A stretch of DNA of 64,000 nucleotides from Chryseobacterium sp. G0162 (GCF_003815715.1 NZ_CP033922.1:5194001-5258000), one strand, 5' to 3'; counted from the first letter of the stretch, positions 34,084 to 43,767 are shown. Translations and numbers: made by a program. The notes: generated from the letters alone by a model not told the origin.

Positions 34084-35076
34084 TTATTTTAATAATCTTC
34101 CTGAAATATTACCTGTCGCAGAACCTACCGCTGCTCCCGCAACATTGCCTGATTTCGTAGCAGTCTGGTTAACATTGCGCATAAAATTGCCGGCACCTCC
34201 TGCCTGAATTACCCAACCTGTCACCGTCGGTACCGTAAAATAACCTATGATCCCAATTACCATATAGATGATGTAAACTGTATTTGAGGTATCAGGAATA
34301 AAGGTGGGATCTGCGAGCATTTCGATATCTCGCTCTAAGATCAAAGTTTGTATCTTGGCAAGAATGGCACTGAAAATATCAGCAACAGGCAGCCATAGGT
34401 AAACACTGATATATCTTGTCAGCCATTGACTTAAAGTGGTCTGAAATCCATCCCAGACGGAAATTGCAAATGCTATTGGTCCCAATATTGAAAGGACTAT
34501 CAGGAAGAAGGTTCTGATGGTATCAATAACTAAGGCTGCCGATTGAAACAATATTTCAAGAAACTCCCGGAAACCATCTCTGATATCTTTCTTGATGGCA
34601 AACATTTCTCTTTCAATATACATTCCGGACATCGTGACCAAATCCGATGGTGACCATCCGAGTTCCTCCAGCTTTTTGTCAAATTCTTCGTTTGAAATAA
34701 GGTAAGCCATCTCCGGATTCCTTAGCATCGCTTCCCGTTCCAATAGATCTTTCTTTTGCTGCAAATCATTCATATCCAACACCTGATTTTCCAGCATTGA
34801 ATGACTTCCCTGAACAATAGGGCTCATCACACCATTCAGACTTCCTAACACCAATGTCGAGAAAAACATAATGCAGATACCTATGGCAAAAGGTCTCAGT
34901 ATAGGAAACAAATCAACAGGCTCCGCACGGCTCAATGACTGCCAGACTTTTAATGCCACATAGAACAAGGCTCCTAGACCGGCAACTCCTTTGGCCACTG
35001 CAGCCATATCAGCGCACATCGGCATCATTTCTTCGTAAACGGAACGCAGGACTTCGTGTAAGTTGCTTGGTTCCAT
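34084..35076 (-). CDS. traJ: Conjugal transfer protein TraJ (VirB6-like)
   Basis: A 330-residue polytopic membrane protein with about six to eight segments, beginning NLHEVLRSVYEEMMPMCADMA and containing FFLIVLSILGPIAFAISVWDGFQTTLSQWLTRYISVYLWLPVADIF, which is diagnostic for TraJ. It is the likely inner-membrane pore component. It is one base from traI. Confidence 0.92.
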   Translation of the reverse strand: MEPSNLHEVLRSVYEEMMPMCADMAAVAKGVAGLGALFYVALKVWQSLSRAEPVDLFPILRPFAIGICIMFFSTLVLGSLNGVMSPIVQGSHSMLENQVLDMNDLQQKKDLLEREAMLRNPEMAYLISNEEFDKKLEELGWSPSDLVTMSGMYIEREMFAIKKDIRDGFREFLEILFQSAALVIDTIRTFFLIVLSILGPIAFAISVWDGFQTTLSQWLTRYISVYLWLPVADIFSAILAKIQTLILERDIEMLADPTFIPDTSNTVYIIYMVIGIIGYFTVPTVTGWVIQAGGAGNFMRNVNQTATKSGNVAGAAVGSATGNISGRLLK

Positions 35077-35077
35077 C

Positions 35078-35710
35078 TTACCAGTATTTTTGATTGGAGG
35101 TTCCGTAAAGATCTAATACCCTTTGGGTATTGTTCTGTTTTTTGGCTCTCAGATAACTGACCGAAATATTCTTATTGGTATAGTATCTTACCAGATTATG
35201 ATACGCTTTGACCTCTTTATATACCCGGTCAACTACATCCATCCTTTCTTTATCATTCAGAGAAAGCCCGTTAGAAGTGATGATCTCCTTTAGCTCTTTC
35301 AGTAGCTCCGTACTCTCAGTAAGAAGTGCCGAATAACCATTGGCAATGGAAGCTAATTCCTGTGCATTGAAGTTGGGGTCATTCAGCATTTTACCGAAAT
35401 TGTTGACATACATCTCCGAAACATCGCCCACCAATAGGACTGTCTGCTGAACCTTTCTGGCATCTTTTACCAGGTTATTGATAGCTTTCAGCTGGTCATA
35501 ATATTCTTTGCCCTGCTCATACACCTTTTTAACTTCATTAAAGTTTTTTACGACATTGGATACCGTCGATGAAGTCTGTACAATTTCATTGGCTGAGTTT
35601 AAAATTCCGGATGCCAGATTTGCTGGATCGGTCACTACAAATTGTGCTTTTGTATAGGTGATGGTAGCGAAGAATGCCATCATCATCGTTTTGATGAATA
35701 AATTTTTCAT
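35078..35710 (-). CDS. traI: Conjugal transfer protein TraI (DUF4141, VirB5-like)
   Basis: A 210-residue exported helical protein. A signal peptide (MKNLFIKTMMMAFFATITYTKAQ) is followed by coiled-coil-forming helices (VVKNFNEVKKVYEQGKEYYDQLKAI). The VVTDPANLASGILNSANEI segment is the DUF4141/TraI signature. VirB5-like proteins sit in the periplasmic part or pilus tip of type IV systems. It lies 22 nt downstream of traG. Confidence 0.9.
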   Translation of the reverse strand: MKNLFIKTMMMAFFATITYTKAQFVVTDPANLASGILNSANEIVQTSSTVSNVVKNFNEVKKVYEQGKEYYDQLKAINNLVKDARKVQQTVLLVGDVSEMYVNNFGKMLNDPNFNAQELASIANGYSALLTESTELLKELKEIITSNGLSLNDKERMDVVDRVYKEVKAYHNLVRYYTNKNISVSYLRAKKQNNTQRVLDLYGTSNQKYW

Positions 35711-35731
35711 TGTTGTAAAATTTTAAATGAT

Positions 35732-38242
35732 TTAATTGTCTTTCGTATTTGATTTGATTCTCTTGAGAGAAATCCGCTTGATGGCATGTTCGACATTGCT
35801 GTCAAGTTCCGATGCTAGATTCATTACTTCTATCTTTTCCGTTTCTTCTGTAGTATAGGCCAGATATTCTTCTGCAGATACTTCGGTGGCATAGACCGCA
35901 GAGTGCGTTCCGCCTAATCCAATCCAGACTTCTTTGTAAAGCCTTCGGGGGTCATTGTTCATATTGATAGAAAGAACCTGAGATTTTTCTTTGTCAGTCA
36001 ATCCCAGCATCGCCTGTATATCATCAAACTTATTCATGTACTTCCTTTGGTCAAGAAGAATCTTACAATCCGAATTGTTGATGATACTTTCCTTAACAAT
36101 CGGTGACTGGATAATATCATCGACTTCCTGAGTCACCACAATGGCTTCTCCGAAAAATTTCCTTACCGTCTTGAAAAGGTATTTGATGTACTCTGCCATA
36201 CCTTCTTTGGCAATGGCTTTCCAGGCTTCTTCGATGAGTATCAGTTTTCTGATTCCTTTGAGCCTTCGCATCTTATTGATGAAGACTTCCATTATGATAA
36301 TGGTCACAATAGGGAACAGAATTTTATGATCTTTAATGGCATCGATTTCGAAGACAATGAAACGCTTGGATAATAAGTCCAGCTGCTTCTCTGAATTGAG
36401 CAGATAGTCATACTCCCCTCCTCTGTAATAAGGTTCCAGCACATTGAGAAAGTTGGCAATATCAAAGTCTTTTTCTCTGACTTTCTTTTGCTCCAATACT
36501 TTCTGATAGTCATCTTTGACGTACTCATAGAATCCATTGAAAGAAGGATGCAGGTCATTATATTTTATTACTTCAATGTATCCACTTACAGCATTTGACA
36601 ATGCAACTTCCTCTGAACGGGTCGGTGGTTCATCATCTCTTTTCCAAAGTGTCAGAATCAAGGTTTTGATACTCTCCCTTTTTTCAATGTCAAAGATTCC
36701 GTCATCGGTGTAAAATGGATTGAAAGCAATGGGATTGTCTTCGGTGTAAGTAAAATATACCCCATCCTCACCTTTTGTCTTTCCTTTAATGAGTTCACAT
36801 AATCCCTGATAGGAATTTCCGGTATCTACAAGAAGGACATGCGCTCCCTGCTCATAATACTGTCGTACCATATGGTTCGTAAAGAAGGATTTACCACTTC
36901 CGGAAGGTCCAAGAATAAACTTATTTCTATTGGTGATAATCCCCTGCTTCATCGGCAGATCTGAAATATCCAGATGAATCGGCTTTCCCGTTAGACGGTC
37001 AGCCATCTTAATCCCAAATGGTGACGGTGAATCCTGATAGTTGGTTTCCCCTGTGAAAAAACATAAAGCAGGTTCGATGAATGTGTAGAAGCTTTCTTCA
37101 CTTGGAAAATCTGCGGCATTGCCCGGAATTCCTGCCCAATATAATGTTGCTGTATCTGTCGTATTATGACGGGGTTTACATTCCATTAAAGCCAAAGCGC
37201 TTCCCGTATCATTCTTTAACTGCTTGAGCTCAGTAGGATTGTCAGACCATGACATTATATTAAAATGAGCGCGGATAGATTGTAACCCGAAAGAATGTGC
37301 TTCATTTAAATACTTTTCAATCCATTCCTTATTGATCTGATTGGCTCTGCTATACCTTGCCAGAGAATGCATGTTTCTTGCAGATTTTTCAAACTTACTC
37401 AAATTCTCATCACTGTTGTCGATGAACAGATACTGGTTATAAATGTGATTGCAACTGAGCAGAAGTCCCACGGGAGAAGCAAATGATAGAAGACAGTCAC
37501 TGCGGTCGGTGCTTAACTTCTCATAACGGCTGTGTGATGAAACAGTGCCTGGCAGATCTTCTGTATCCGATAAGGTGTGCATAGTAATACGATTGTTACC
37601 GATTCGCATTTCTTCAGATCCTAACTTGATATCCTGCAATGATGGATGGGTTTCACGCGATAGAGTCAGATATTGTTCCAGTAGTCCGGACCTTTCGGAA
37701 GTTCCTGATATCTCATCTTCTGTCATCCTTTCCAGATGGATATAACCACTGTCATTCATAATCCGCTCCAGTTGGTCGACTGCTTCAAGAAATAGATTAA
37801 TAACTTCTTTGTCCTTAATCTCTTTCGGAATCAGCTTACCTTTGCATAGAGATGAAAAGTTACTCTGCATCCGCATCCTTTCTTTACTGGTTTTAGTAAT
37901 GAACAGATAGCAGTAATGATTTAAAAACGGCCTCTCATTGAAGTGTCTTTCAAAAGACCTGGACAAAAAACTCTGATCTTCTCTTGAAAGATCAGGGTTG
38001 TAGTTTTCTTTGATAAACCAGTCCTGCTTATGAACCACAGTGAAATCCGGGAGTGTTTTAATGGCTTTGAACCAAGCGGAATGCATGGCTTCATATTCAG
38101 CAGAAGCAACAGTAAACAACTCAGGAAGTCTAACCTTAAAGCAAACCGTAACATCAGCGTCCTTTGAAATGATACAATCATTTTCAATAGCCAGCAATGG
38201 AAATTTACTTTCCAAGGTTGCTGCTTTGGAAGAATTTCTCAT
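35732..38242 (-). CDS. traG: TraG, VirB4-like conjugation ATPase
   Basis: An 836-residue ATPase that powers assembly of the mating channel. It has Walker A GPSGSGKSFF (about 442-450), then HVLLVDTGNSYQGLCEL, and Walker B LILIEEAWKAIAKEG (about 664-678), followed by VVTQEVDDI. The N-terminal half (PLLAIENDCIISKDADVTVCFKVRLPELF) is the TraG/TraC-like membrane-proximal domain. Length is normal. The first four bases overlap the end of traF (ATGA), indicating coupling. Confidence 0.95.
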   Translation of the reverse strand: MRNSSKAATLESKFPLLAIENDCIISKDADVTVCFKVRLPELFTVASAEYEAMHSAWFKAIKTLPDFTVVHKQDWFIKENYNPDLSREDQSFLSRSFERHFNERPFLNHYCYLFITKTSKERMRMQSNFSSLCKGKLIPKEIKDKEVINLFLEAVDQLERIMNDSGYIHLERMTEDEISGTSERSGLLEQYLTLSRETHPSLQDIKLGSEEMRIGNNRITMHTLSDTEDLPGTVSSHSRYEKLSTDRSDCLLSFASPVGLLLSCNHIYNQYLFIDNSDENLSKFEKSARNMHSLARYSRANQINKEWIEKYLNEAHSFGLQSIRAHFNIMSWSDNPTELKQLKNDTGSALALMECKPRHNTTDTATLYWAGIPGNAADFPSEESFYTFIEPALCFFTGETNYQDSPSPFGIKMADRLTGKPIHLDISDLPMKQGIITNRNKFILGPSGSGKSFFTNHMVRQYYEQGAHVLLVDTGNSYQGLCELIKGKTKGEDGVYFTYTEDNPIAFNPFYTDDGIFDIEKRESIKTLILTLWKRDDEPPTRSEEVALSNAVSGYIEVIKYNDLHPSFNGFYEYVKDDYQKVLEQKKVREKDFDIANFLNVLEPYYRGGEYDYLLNSEKQLDLLSKRFIVFEIDAIKDHKILFPIVTIIIMEVFINKMRRLKGIRKLILIEEAWKAIAKEGMAEYIKYLFKTVRKFFGEAIVVTQEVDDIIQSPIVKESIINNSDCKILLDQRKYMNKFDDIQAMLGLTDKEKSQVLSINMNNDPRRLYKEVWIGLGGTHSAVYATEVSAEEYLAYTTEETEKIEVMNLASELDSNVEHAIKRISLKRIKSNTKDN

Positions 38243-38571
38243 ACGTATGTTCTTTTACGGTTAGTTTTCAAATACCGATAAATACTCTTACGGCTAATGA
38301 TATATTTCGGATGCTTTTTTTGAGCACCCATTTTCATCAGACCGTGCTCACCGTATTTTCTATTCAGCGCGAAAGTCTGCCAGGTAAGAAGTCCACTGCT
38401 GATTCCTCCAAGAATTAAACATAGATAGGTATTGACACCTGCCATATACATAACCATGACACAGATCAATATTCCTAATAATCCTCCGGCGAAGATGAAG
38501 AGGTATTGCGCTTTAAGTCCCTTGAACTCCACCGTCCTTCCTATTCCTTTATTGGTATGATAGGTATTCAT
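38239..38571 (-). CDS. traF: Conjugal transfer protein TraF (DUF4133, VirB3-like)
   Basis: A 110-residue protein with two membrane helices (about 22-60) and the opening MNTYHTNKGIGRTVEFKGL typical of DUF4133/TraF. The tail is basic (HPKYIISRKSIYRYLK). The ATG at 38571 is chosen. The open frame continues to 38619, but that overlaps the end of traE and adds nothing conserved. It is VirB3-like and partners TraG. Confidence 0.9.
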   Translation of the reverse strand: MNTYHTNKGIGRTVEFKGLKAQYLFIFAGGLLGILICVMVMYMAGVNTYLCLILGGISSGLLTWQTFALNRKYGEHGLMKMGAQKKHPKYIISRKSIYRYLKTNRKRTYV

Positions 38572-38581
38572 AGTCAATATT

Positions 38582-38887
38582 TTAAAGGAAGAATGAACGA
38601 AGGATTGTTGCCGCAACAATCAGAAAGATACATGCACCAAACCAGCTGGCAGCGGTCTTACTGGTGTCGGGATCACCACTGCTGAACTTGTTATAGACTT
38701 TTACTCCTCCGATGAGTCCGACGACTGCACCTATGGCGTAAATTAATTGGGTAGCGGGTTCAAAATAAGAAGTGACCATCTGTGTAGCCTCGTTGATTCC
38801 GGCACTGCCATTACCCTGTGAAAAAGCATACGGTGTAATCAAGATTGCCAGTAATGCATACATCAGTTTTTTTCTTTGTTTTTCCAT
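38582..38887 (-). CDS. traE: Conjugal transfer protein TraE (DUF4134, VirB2-like)
   Basis: A 101-residue protein. A signal sequence (LMYALLAILITPYAFSQ) is followed by two hydrophobic helices and the DUF4134 signature (LIYAIGAVVGLIGGVKVYNKFSSGDPDTSKTAASWFGACIFLIV). It is probably the pilin-like subunit. It is first in the traE-Q unit; a terminator at 39025-39061 separates it from the upstream traA-D-like genes. The 38888-39024 leader has an imperfect dyad (GAGAACTGCA...TGCAGAACTC, near 38912-38934) that could serve regulation. Confidence 0.92.
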   Translation of the reverse strand: MEKQRKKLMYALLAILITPYAFSQGNGSAGINEATQMVTSYFEPATQLIYAIGAVVGLIGGVKVYNKFSSGDPDTSKTAASWFGACIFLIVAATILRSFFL

Positions 38888-39024
38888 TTTGTAAACATTT
38901 TTTTGTTACTGAGAACTGCACTCTGCAGAACTCAGGAGCAAATGTGCTTTGGAAAAACAGACTTATCGGGAAATGTCAGCAGTAGGAAATGAATGGCTTT
39001 TAGTGGCACCGAACTTAGGGTTAG

Positions 39025-39061
39025 ACATAAAAAAACGTCAAACTTTTCTAGTTTGACGTTT
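39025..39061 (-). terminator. Intrinsic terminator between traA-D-like genes and traE
   Basis: On the minus strand AAACGTCAAACT and AGTTTGACGTTT form a perfect 12-bp stem around five bases, and the Ts at the end of the right arm continue into a run of seven. It sits 20 nt after the stop of the upstream gene, so traE-Q needs its own promoter or anti-termination. Confidence 0.88.
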
Positions 39062-39080
39062 ATCTATATTACAATGGATT

Positions 39081-39617
39081 TTATATTTTCCTCCCTTTGG
39101 ATTTATTGTTCTTTGGCTTTTCTTTATGATTCGCAGTGGTTTTTACCGAATTTAAATTGCTTTTGATCACACCGGCAAGAAAAGTTTTTTCCAACGGAAT
39201 TTGATTTGCTTCAAACTGTATTTGAAAGCCCTCCTCCGATAACCCTTCTCTCAATTCAAAGCCGTGATGTCTATTCCATCCGATCCTGTCAAGCTCATTT
39301 TCAATGGGAAATTGTACAGCGATTAAGTCTTTGGGAAATTCTTTATGCGAACTAAAGTCTATATCCTGAAATTCGTGTTTCTTGGGATTATAAGGTATAA
39401 TATAGCTGTTTTGGTCCTCATCATAGTAATTCTGTATATTCGAAAAGACAATACCTTTAGATAGAAAATCATCTTTGGGTCTCAGCATACCCATACGGAT
39501 GTCTACGTAAAATAGATGTCCTGCAATCATTATAGTGGGAAGCTGTCCTTTATTGACACGCAAGTCATAAGACTCTTCGTTAATATTTTTTTTAGTTGAA
39601 TCCATTGTATTATTCAT
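39081..39617 (-). CDS. Conserved ICE protein of unknown function
   Basis: A 178-residue soluble protein. Phrases such as LPTIMIAGHLFYVDIRMGMLRPKDDFLSKGI, YIIPYNPKKHEFQDIDF and RIGWNRHHGFELREGL recur in hypothetical proteins of Bacteroidetes conjugative elements at this position. The C-terminus is Lys/Asn-rich. No catalytic motif is visible. It is last in the traA-led operon. The start may also be the second ATG, four codons in. Confidence 0.65.
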   Translation of the reverse strand: MNNTMDSTKKNINEESYDLRVNKGQLPTIMIAGHLFYVDIRMGMLRPKDDFLSKGIVFSNIQNYYDEDQNSYIIPYNPKKHEFQDIDFSSHKEFPKDLIAVQFPIENELDRIGWNRHHGFELREGLSEEGFQIQFEANQIPLEKTFLAGVIKSNLNSVKTTANHKEKPKNNKSKGRKI

Positions 39618-39661
39618 TAAAAGTTATTCCTTACATCATCATTTCAAAAACAAAGGGAAGT

Positions 39662-40282
39662 CTATAAAAACTCCCCAATGTCGAACCCGTCAGAAGAATT
39701 ACTTCGCTTTGAAGAAATAATCTCATTATCATTCGAAATGCTTTCACTTAACAATATGGCAATTCTCTTTGAAGCATCTCCTAATGAATTCTCTAAAAGA
39801 TTAAAAAGCTCGGTCCCATGAATTCTTTGAATAATGTTGACTGCTTGTTGTTCTAAGTCAGGCTTCAGCACGTCCTGTTGAAGCAACTCACCCGCAGTAC
39901 TCAATTCCTGAAAGGTAACCCCTGTAGCAAACCCGCTTTCAATAGTAGAGTTCTCATATTTCCAATCTTCATTCTCCTGCTCCCATTCATCCTTTTTGAC
40001 TAGGATATCATCCAGACTTTTAGTCTGACCCACAGTGTCAAATTCAGCTTCTCTGGCTTCTGATTCAAAAATAGATTCTGCTTGTAAAGTAGATTCATTT
40101 TGTCTCTCATTCGTATCGATTGGCGATGCTTGTCTCTCTCTTTGTTTTGTATCTCCCATAATAGATGGTAGATTCTTAGTTTTAATAACATTATCTTTTC
40201 GACGGATGCTGATTGAAAATTTTTTGTCTACAAGAACTAAAACAAGAATGATTAATAAAGTGATGATGATAATTTGTTCCAT
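39662..40282 (-). CDS. TraD-like ICE protein with N-terminal membrane anchor
   Basis: A 206-residue protein with an N-terminal hydrophobic helix (EQIIIITLLIILVLVLVD) followed by a basic stop and a long acidic, Glu/Gln-rich cytoplasmic region. The text KSLDDILVKKDEWEQ...SGFATGVTFQELSTAGELLQQD resembles TraD/DUF4122-like proteins that follow TraB in Bacteroidetes elements. Function is unknown. It lies 11 nt after the DUF3408 gene. Confidence 0.55.
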   Translation of the reverse strand: MEQIIIITLLIILVLVLVDKKFSISIRRKDNVIKTKNLPSIMGDTKQRERQASPIDTNERQNESTLQAESIFESEAREAEFDTVGQTKSLDDILVKKDEWEQENEDWKYENSTIESGFATGVTFQELSTAGELLQQDVLKPDLEQQAVNIIQRIHGTELFNLLENSLGDASKRIAILLSESISNDNEIISSKRSNSSDGFDIGEFL

Positions 40283-40293
40283 AGGATGATTGA

Positions 40294-40689
40294 TTAAAAG
40301 ATTGGACGGTATTTGTTATTGAAATCATCAGTAATTTCCTTTTCAAACATTTCAAAATGATAAGCCAGTATATTATCCAGATAAGCATACAGAGGAATCT
40401 GGTCATCGGCTATGATTTGAATAATGCGTGAGAGGCGTTCGTGATATTCAGGACGGATATAAATACTTTTATCTCCACGCTTAGTCATTGTATGATGCGT
40501 AAGAAACTGCTCCATATAAGTTATATCATTACTTTTCTGACTCTTCAACTTATTTTTTATTACAGCTTTCTTTTTTTGGGAATCTGCATTTTGGACATAA
40601 ACTTCTTTCTTTAGACTTCCTGCCATAATGGACATCAGATATTGTTCATCGATACCATTATCTTCATTGTTATTTTTGTCATGTTCCAT
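40294..40689 (-). CDS. DUF3408 protein (TraB/TraC-like)
   Basis: A 131-residue protein with a polar N-terminus and a C-terminal DUF3408 domain (SIYIRPEYHERLSRIIQIIADDQIPLYAYLDNILAYHFE), a ribbon-helix-helix-like fold. It follows the ParA-like gene by four bases, as traB follows traA in CTnDOT-like elements. It likely partners the ATPase or binds DNA. Confidence 0.8.
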   Translation of the reverse strand: MEHDKNNNEDNGIDEQYLMSIMAGSLKKEVYVQNADSQKKKAVIKNKLKSQKSNDITYMEQFLTHHTMTKRGDKSIYIRPEYHERLSRIIQIIADDQIPLYAYLDNILAYHFEMFEKEITDDFNNKYRPIF

Positions 40690-40693
40690 TATT

Positions 40694-41461
40694 TTATAGT
40701 TTTACAATTCTTAAAAATTCTTCTATAAATTGATCCATTCTGCATTGAGTTAACAGCTTAGGATCTGCAGGCAGTAATGTTGATCGGAAAACATTCTTTG
40801 TAATGGTCTCCCCTTCCTTTCGAAATCTTTTACTATCTGTAATGGTTGTTTCCATAAGAGGCAGCCCTAAATCTGAAATCACTTTACTGTAATTTTTGTA
40901 AAGTATCGTTCTTTCTCTTCCATCCACCTGATTCCAGAAAAGATGAATAGCCCGGATTCCTGTTTGAGTTTCTTTCATCAATACATTGGTTAGAACATCA
41001 GTAAAACTTAACGTACTTTCCAATACGAGACGATCTGCAGTAATAGGAGAAAAAATATAATGGACATTCGTCAATGTTTTTAAAATACCAACAGTATTCA
41101 CGGTTCCTGGCAGATCTAAAAATATAATGTCAGGAGTTATTTCCAAGCCATCAACATACCTATCTATTTCTTGTAAAACTTCATCAGTTTTACTCTGAAA
41201 AATAGGATAAGCTTTTTTATTAATACTCGTAAATTGTTTGTGAGCCATCTTTTTTAAAATCTCATTCTGCATCACCATTTTCAAATCCCGCTCTCTCATT
41301 TGGAGTAAACTGTACTGCGGAAAGTCACAATCAAAGACAGCAACCTGATATCCCATTCGATAATGAAGGATACTCGCCATTAATGTTGTAAATGTGCTTT
41401 TTCCTACACCTCCCTTTTGAGTGGAAAAAGTAATAATTGTGGGTTGTTTTTTTGTTTTCAT
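40694..41461 (-). CDS. traA: ParA-family ATPase TraA
   Basis: A 255-residue ParA/MinD ATPase with deviant Walker A FSTQKGGVGKSTF (12-24), Walker A' FDCDFPQYS and Walker B IIFLDLPGTV. ParA-like TraA proteins head the transfer gene set of Bacteroidetes conjugative transposons and may act in element partitioning or positioning. It opens the minus-strand operon, opposite the mob genes across the oriT region. Confidence 0.9.
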   Translation of the reverse strand: MKTKKQPTIITFSTQKGGVGKSTFTTLMASILHYRMGYQVAVFDCDFPQYSLLQMRERDLKMVMQNEILKKMAHKQFTSINKKAYPIFQSKTDEVLQEIDRYVDGLEITPDIIFLDLPGTVNTVGILKTLTNVHYIFSPITADRLVLESTLSFTDVLTNVLMKETQTGIRAIHLFWNQVDGRERTILYKNYSKVISDLGLPLMETTITDSKRFRKEGETITKNVFRSTLLPADPKLLTQCRMDQFIEEFLRIVKL

Positions 41462-41970
41462 TATATTGAATTTTAATTATTCCGAAATTGAAAGACTGAA
41501 GGACAGCAAGCCTTCAAACCATAATAACCTCAAGCATGATATTTCGCCATAACGAATGCTAGCTATCACCATTGAAAACTGTATTGGCTTCCAGCATTAG
41601 TGAATGAATTTTATTCGTCTTGCAATCCTGATAGATTGAATTTCTGACTTCTATCTGTCAAAAATGATATCACGAAAGCTGGCCTTCCTGAAGGCAATAA
41701 TGCAGGATTTCCAGAGTCAAAGAATTCTATCGGATTTGCAGTTAGTCCTGCCCTCCATCTGATGCAAATGAAAAATATTTCTATTTCACTGCTTTTATAA
41801 TGGTAGTTCTTGGCAGTTCACTTCCTTCCTTGGCTTTGTTTACTATTCCGTTTCTCTAATTGAATGTGATTTACTTTGTTTTAGAAGATTGAGGAGTTTT
41901 AAATGGTAGTGTCCGAATAGCATAATGCTATAAATCTATTCTATTCAAGATATTTCCTTTCACCCGAAAG
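41462..41970. other. Intergenic region between traA and the mob genes
   Basis: No gene is visible in these 509 bases. The stretch is of mixed composition (GC higher than other gaps) and must contain the divergent promoters of traA and of mobA. A TTTACTTTG near 41870 is a possible plus-strand -7 element without a good -33. The oriT candidate follows directly. Confidence 0.4.
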
Positions 41971-42045
41971 GGGCAAGTTATGTTTTGAGTGCCTCATAAC
42001 TTTTTTCGTGCCTCAAAACAACTTGCCCTGGCTGGGGCCTTAAAA
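41971..42045. other. Candidate origin of transfer (oriT)
   Basis: GGGCAAGTT-AT-GTTTTGAG (41971-41989) faces CTCAAAACAACTTGCCC (42012-42028), an inverted repeat of 17 bp with a 2-base insertion. GTGCCTCA is repeated directly at 41989-41996 and 42008-42015. A GC-rich stretch CTGGCTGGGGCC follows the right arm. It lies 61 nt upstream of the relaxosome genes mobA and mobB, where oriT is found in related elements. The nick position is not determined. Confidence 0.55.
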
Positions 42046-42088
42046 ACCACTCCGAAGTCGTGATTTTCTTAACATTAAATTGGATAAT

Positions 42089-42523
42089 ATGGATGCAAAT
42101 AAAAACAATAAAGGTGGGCGTAAGCCCAAGCTGAACCCAAGTAAAAACAGATATGTATTTAGATTGACCGATGAAGAAAATGTTGGTTTTCTAAAATTAT
42201 TTGAATCTTCAGGTATGAGCAATAAAGCAAAATTTATTACAACAATTTTGCTTCAGAGAGAATTAAAAATTGTCAAAGTGGATGTTTCAACAATGGATTA
42301 TTATACTCAACTCACTAAATTCTTTTACCAGTTTCAATCGATTGGAAACAATTATAATCAGATTGTAAAAATTTTATATCGAAATTTTACTGAGAAAAAA
42401 GCATCTTTTTATCTCTTTAAACTGGAAAACCATACCAAAGATCTGGCATTAATTTGTAAGCAAATTATAGAAATCACTAAAGAATTTGAGCAAAACCATA
42501 TTCAAAAAACTTCTGAAAGATGA
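42089..42523 (+). CDS. mobA: MobA, relaxosome accessory protein
   Basis: A 144-residue basic protein (MDANKNNKGGRKPKLNPSKNRYVFRLTDEE...) with the GRKPK-N-KxR-Y-FRLT opening typical of MobA/MobC-type accessory proteins. A ribbon-helix-helix-like segment and a C-terminal helical tail follow. It would bind oriT and assist the relaxase. The ATG at 42089 is preferred to a TTG at 42080. It overlaps mobB by four bases (ATGA). Confidence 0.82.
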   Translation: MDANKNNKGGRKPKLNPSKNRYVFRLTDEENVGFLKLFESSGMSNKAKFITTILLQRELKIVKVDVSTMDYYTQLTKFFYQFQSIGNNYNQIVKILYRNFTEKKASFYLFKLENHTKDLALICKQIIEITKEFEQNHIQKTSER

Positions 42524-43767
42524 TCGCTAAAATTGGAAAAGGTGAAAATCTTTGGGGTGCCCTCACATACAATCAGCAAAAAGTAGACAACGAAAATGGA
42601 ACGGTTTTATTCACTAATAAGATTCCTGATTTGTGGGATCGACCTTATTCCGTTAATTTTTTTCATAAGTATTTTGAACCCTACTTGATTGCCAATAATA
42701 AAACTGAAAAACCGGTAAGACATATTTCCCTTAATCCTGACCCTAACGATAAGGTTGATGACAAAGATTATAGAGAAATGGCTCAGCAATATATGCAAGA
42801 AATGGGTTATGCCAACCAACCCTATGTCGTTTTTAAACATACGGATATTGACAGAACTCACATTCATATCGTAACCACATGTGTACAGATCGATGGGAAG
42901 AAAATATCAGATCGCTATGATCACCCCCGATCAATGGAAGCCTGCAGAAAACTGGAAAAACAATATAACCTGAAAGTCGCTGGTGAGAACAGAAATTTAA
43001 ATCAAAGCTCTATTTTTAAACCTGTAGATTATACTAAGGGAAATATCAAAACACAATTATCATCCGTAATAAGGCATATCCCTAAAACCTGTGGCTTTCA
43101 AAGTATGGGTGCTTATAACGCTTTACTTTCTCAATTTAATATTTCCTGTGAAGAGGTTAGCGGAGAACTGCATGGAAAGATGAGAAAGGGAATCGTCTAT
43201 TTTGTAACGGATGAAAATGGAAAAAAAATAAGCAATCCTTTTAAATCATCCCTTTTCGGTAAACATGCAGGAGTAGAAAATATTCAAGCATGTATTGAGA
43301 AATCTAGAATAAAAATAAAAAATGATCCTTCAAAACATATTCTTAAAAGAACGGTAGAAACTGCACTCAGCACGAGTAAATCGGAAGCTTCTTTTAAGTC
43401 TCAACTATTAGAGCAGGGAATTGCTACAGTTATTAGAAAAAATAATCAGGGAAGAATATATGGAATTACATTCATAGACCATAACTCCAAATTAGTCTGG
43501 AATGGCTCTCAACTGAGTAAAGAACTATCTGCCAACTCATTCAATACACGGTGGAATGAGTTAGAAATAAAGCGTGAAACAAAATATGATCGTAATGATC
43601 ACTTTAATTTATCTGATGAAGTATGCACAGAACAATTTCTTACGGATAGCATCAGCGGAGTTTTTGACGGATTCTTTTCCAGCTTATTGTCGTCAGATAC
43701 AAATACGGATCAGGAGGAACAAATTTTTGCATCTCAAATGAAAAAGCGCCAAAGAAAAAGAAGATAA
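42520..43767 (+). CDS. mobB: MobB relaxase
   Basis: A 415-residue relaxase of the relaxase/mobilization nuclease (MOBP-like) type. MIAKIGKGENLWGALTYNQQKV opens the domain. The metal-binding three-His motif is visible in VVFKHTDIDRTHIHIVTT (His near 106-116), after the RHISLNPDP strand. It would nick oriT and stay bound to the 5' end through a tyrosine (candidates include Tyr18, near the start). The C-terminal half is helical and basic, ending in KKRQRKRR. Confidence 0.9.
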   Translation: MIAKIGKGENLWGALTYNQQKVDNENGTVLFTNKIPDLWDRPYSVNFFHKYFEPYLIANNKTEKPVRHISLNPDPNDKVDDKDYREMAQQYMQEMGYANQPYVVFKHTDIDRTHIHIVTTCVQIDGKKISDRYDHPRSMEACRKLEKQYNLKVAGENRNLNQSSIFKPVDYTKGNIKTQLSSVIRHIPKTCGFQSMGAYNALLSQFNISCEEVSGELHGKMRKGIVYFVTDENGKKISNPFKSSLFGKHAGVENIQACIEKSRIKIKNDPSKHILKRTVETALSTSKSEASFKSQLLEQGIATVIRKNNQGRIYGITFIDHNSKLVWNGSQLSKELSANSFNTRWNELEIKRETKYDRNDHFNLSDEVCTEQFLTDSISGVFDGFFSSLLSSDTNTDQEEQIFASQMKKRQRKRR

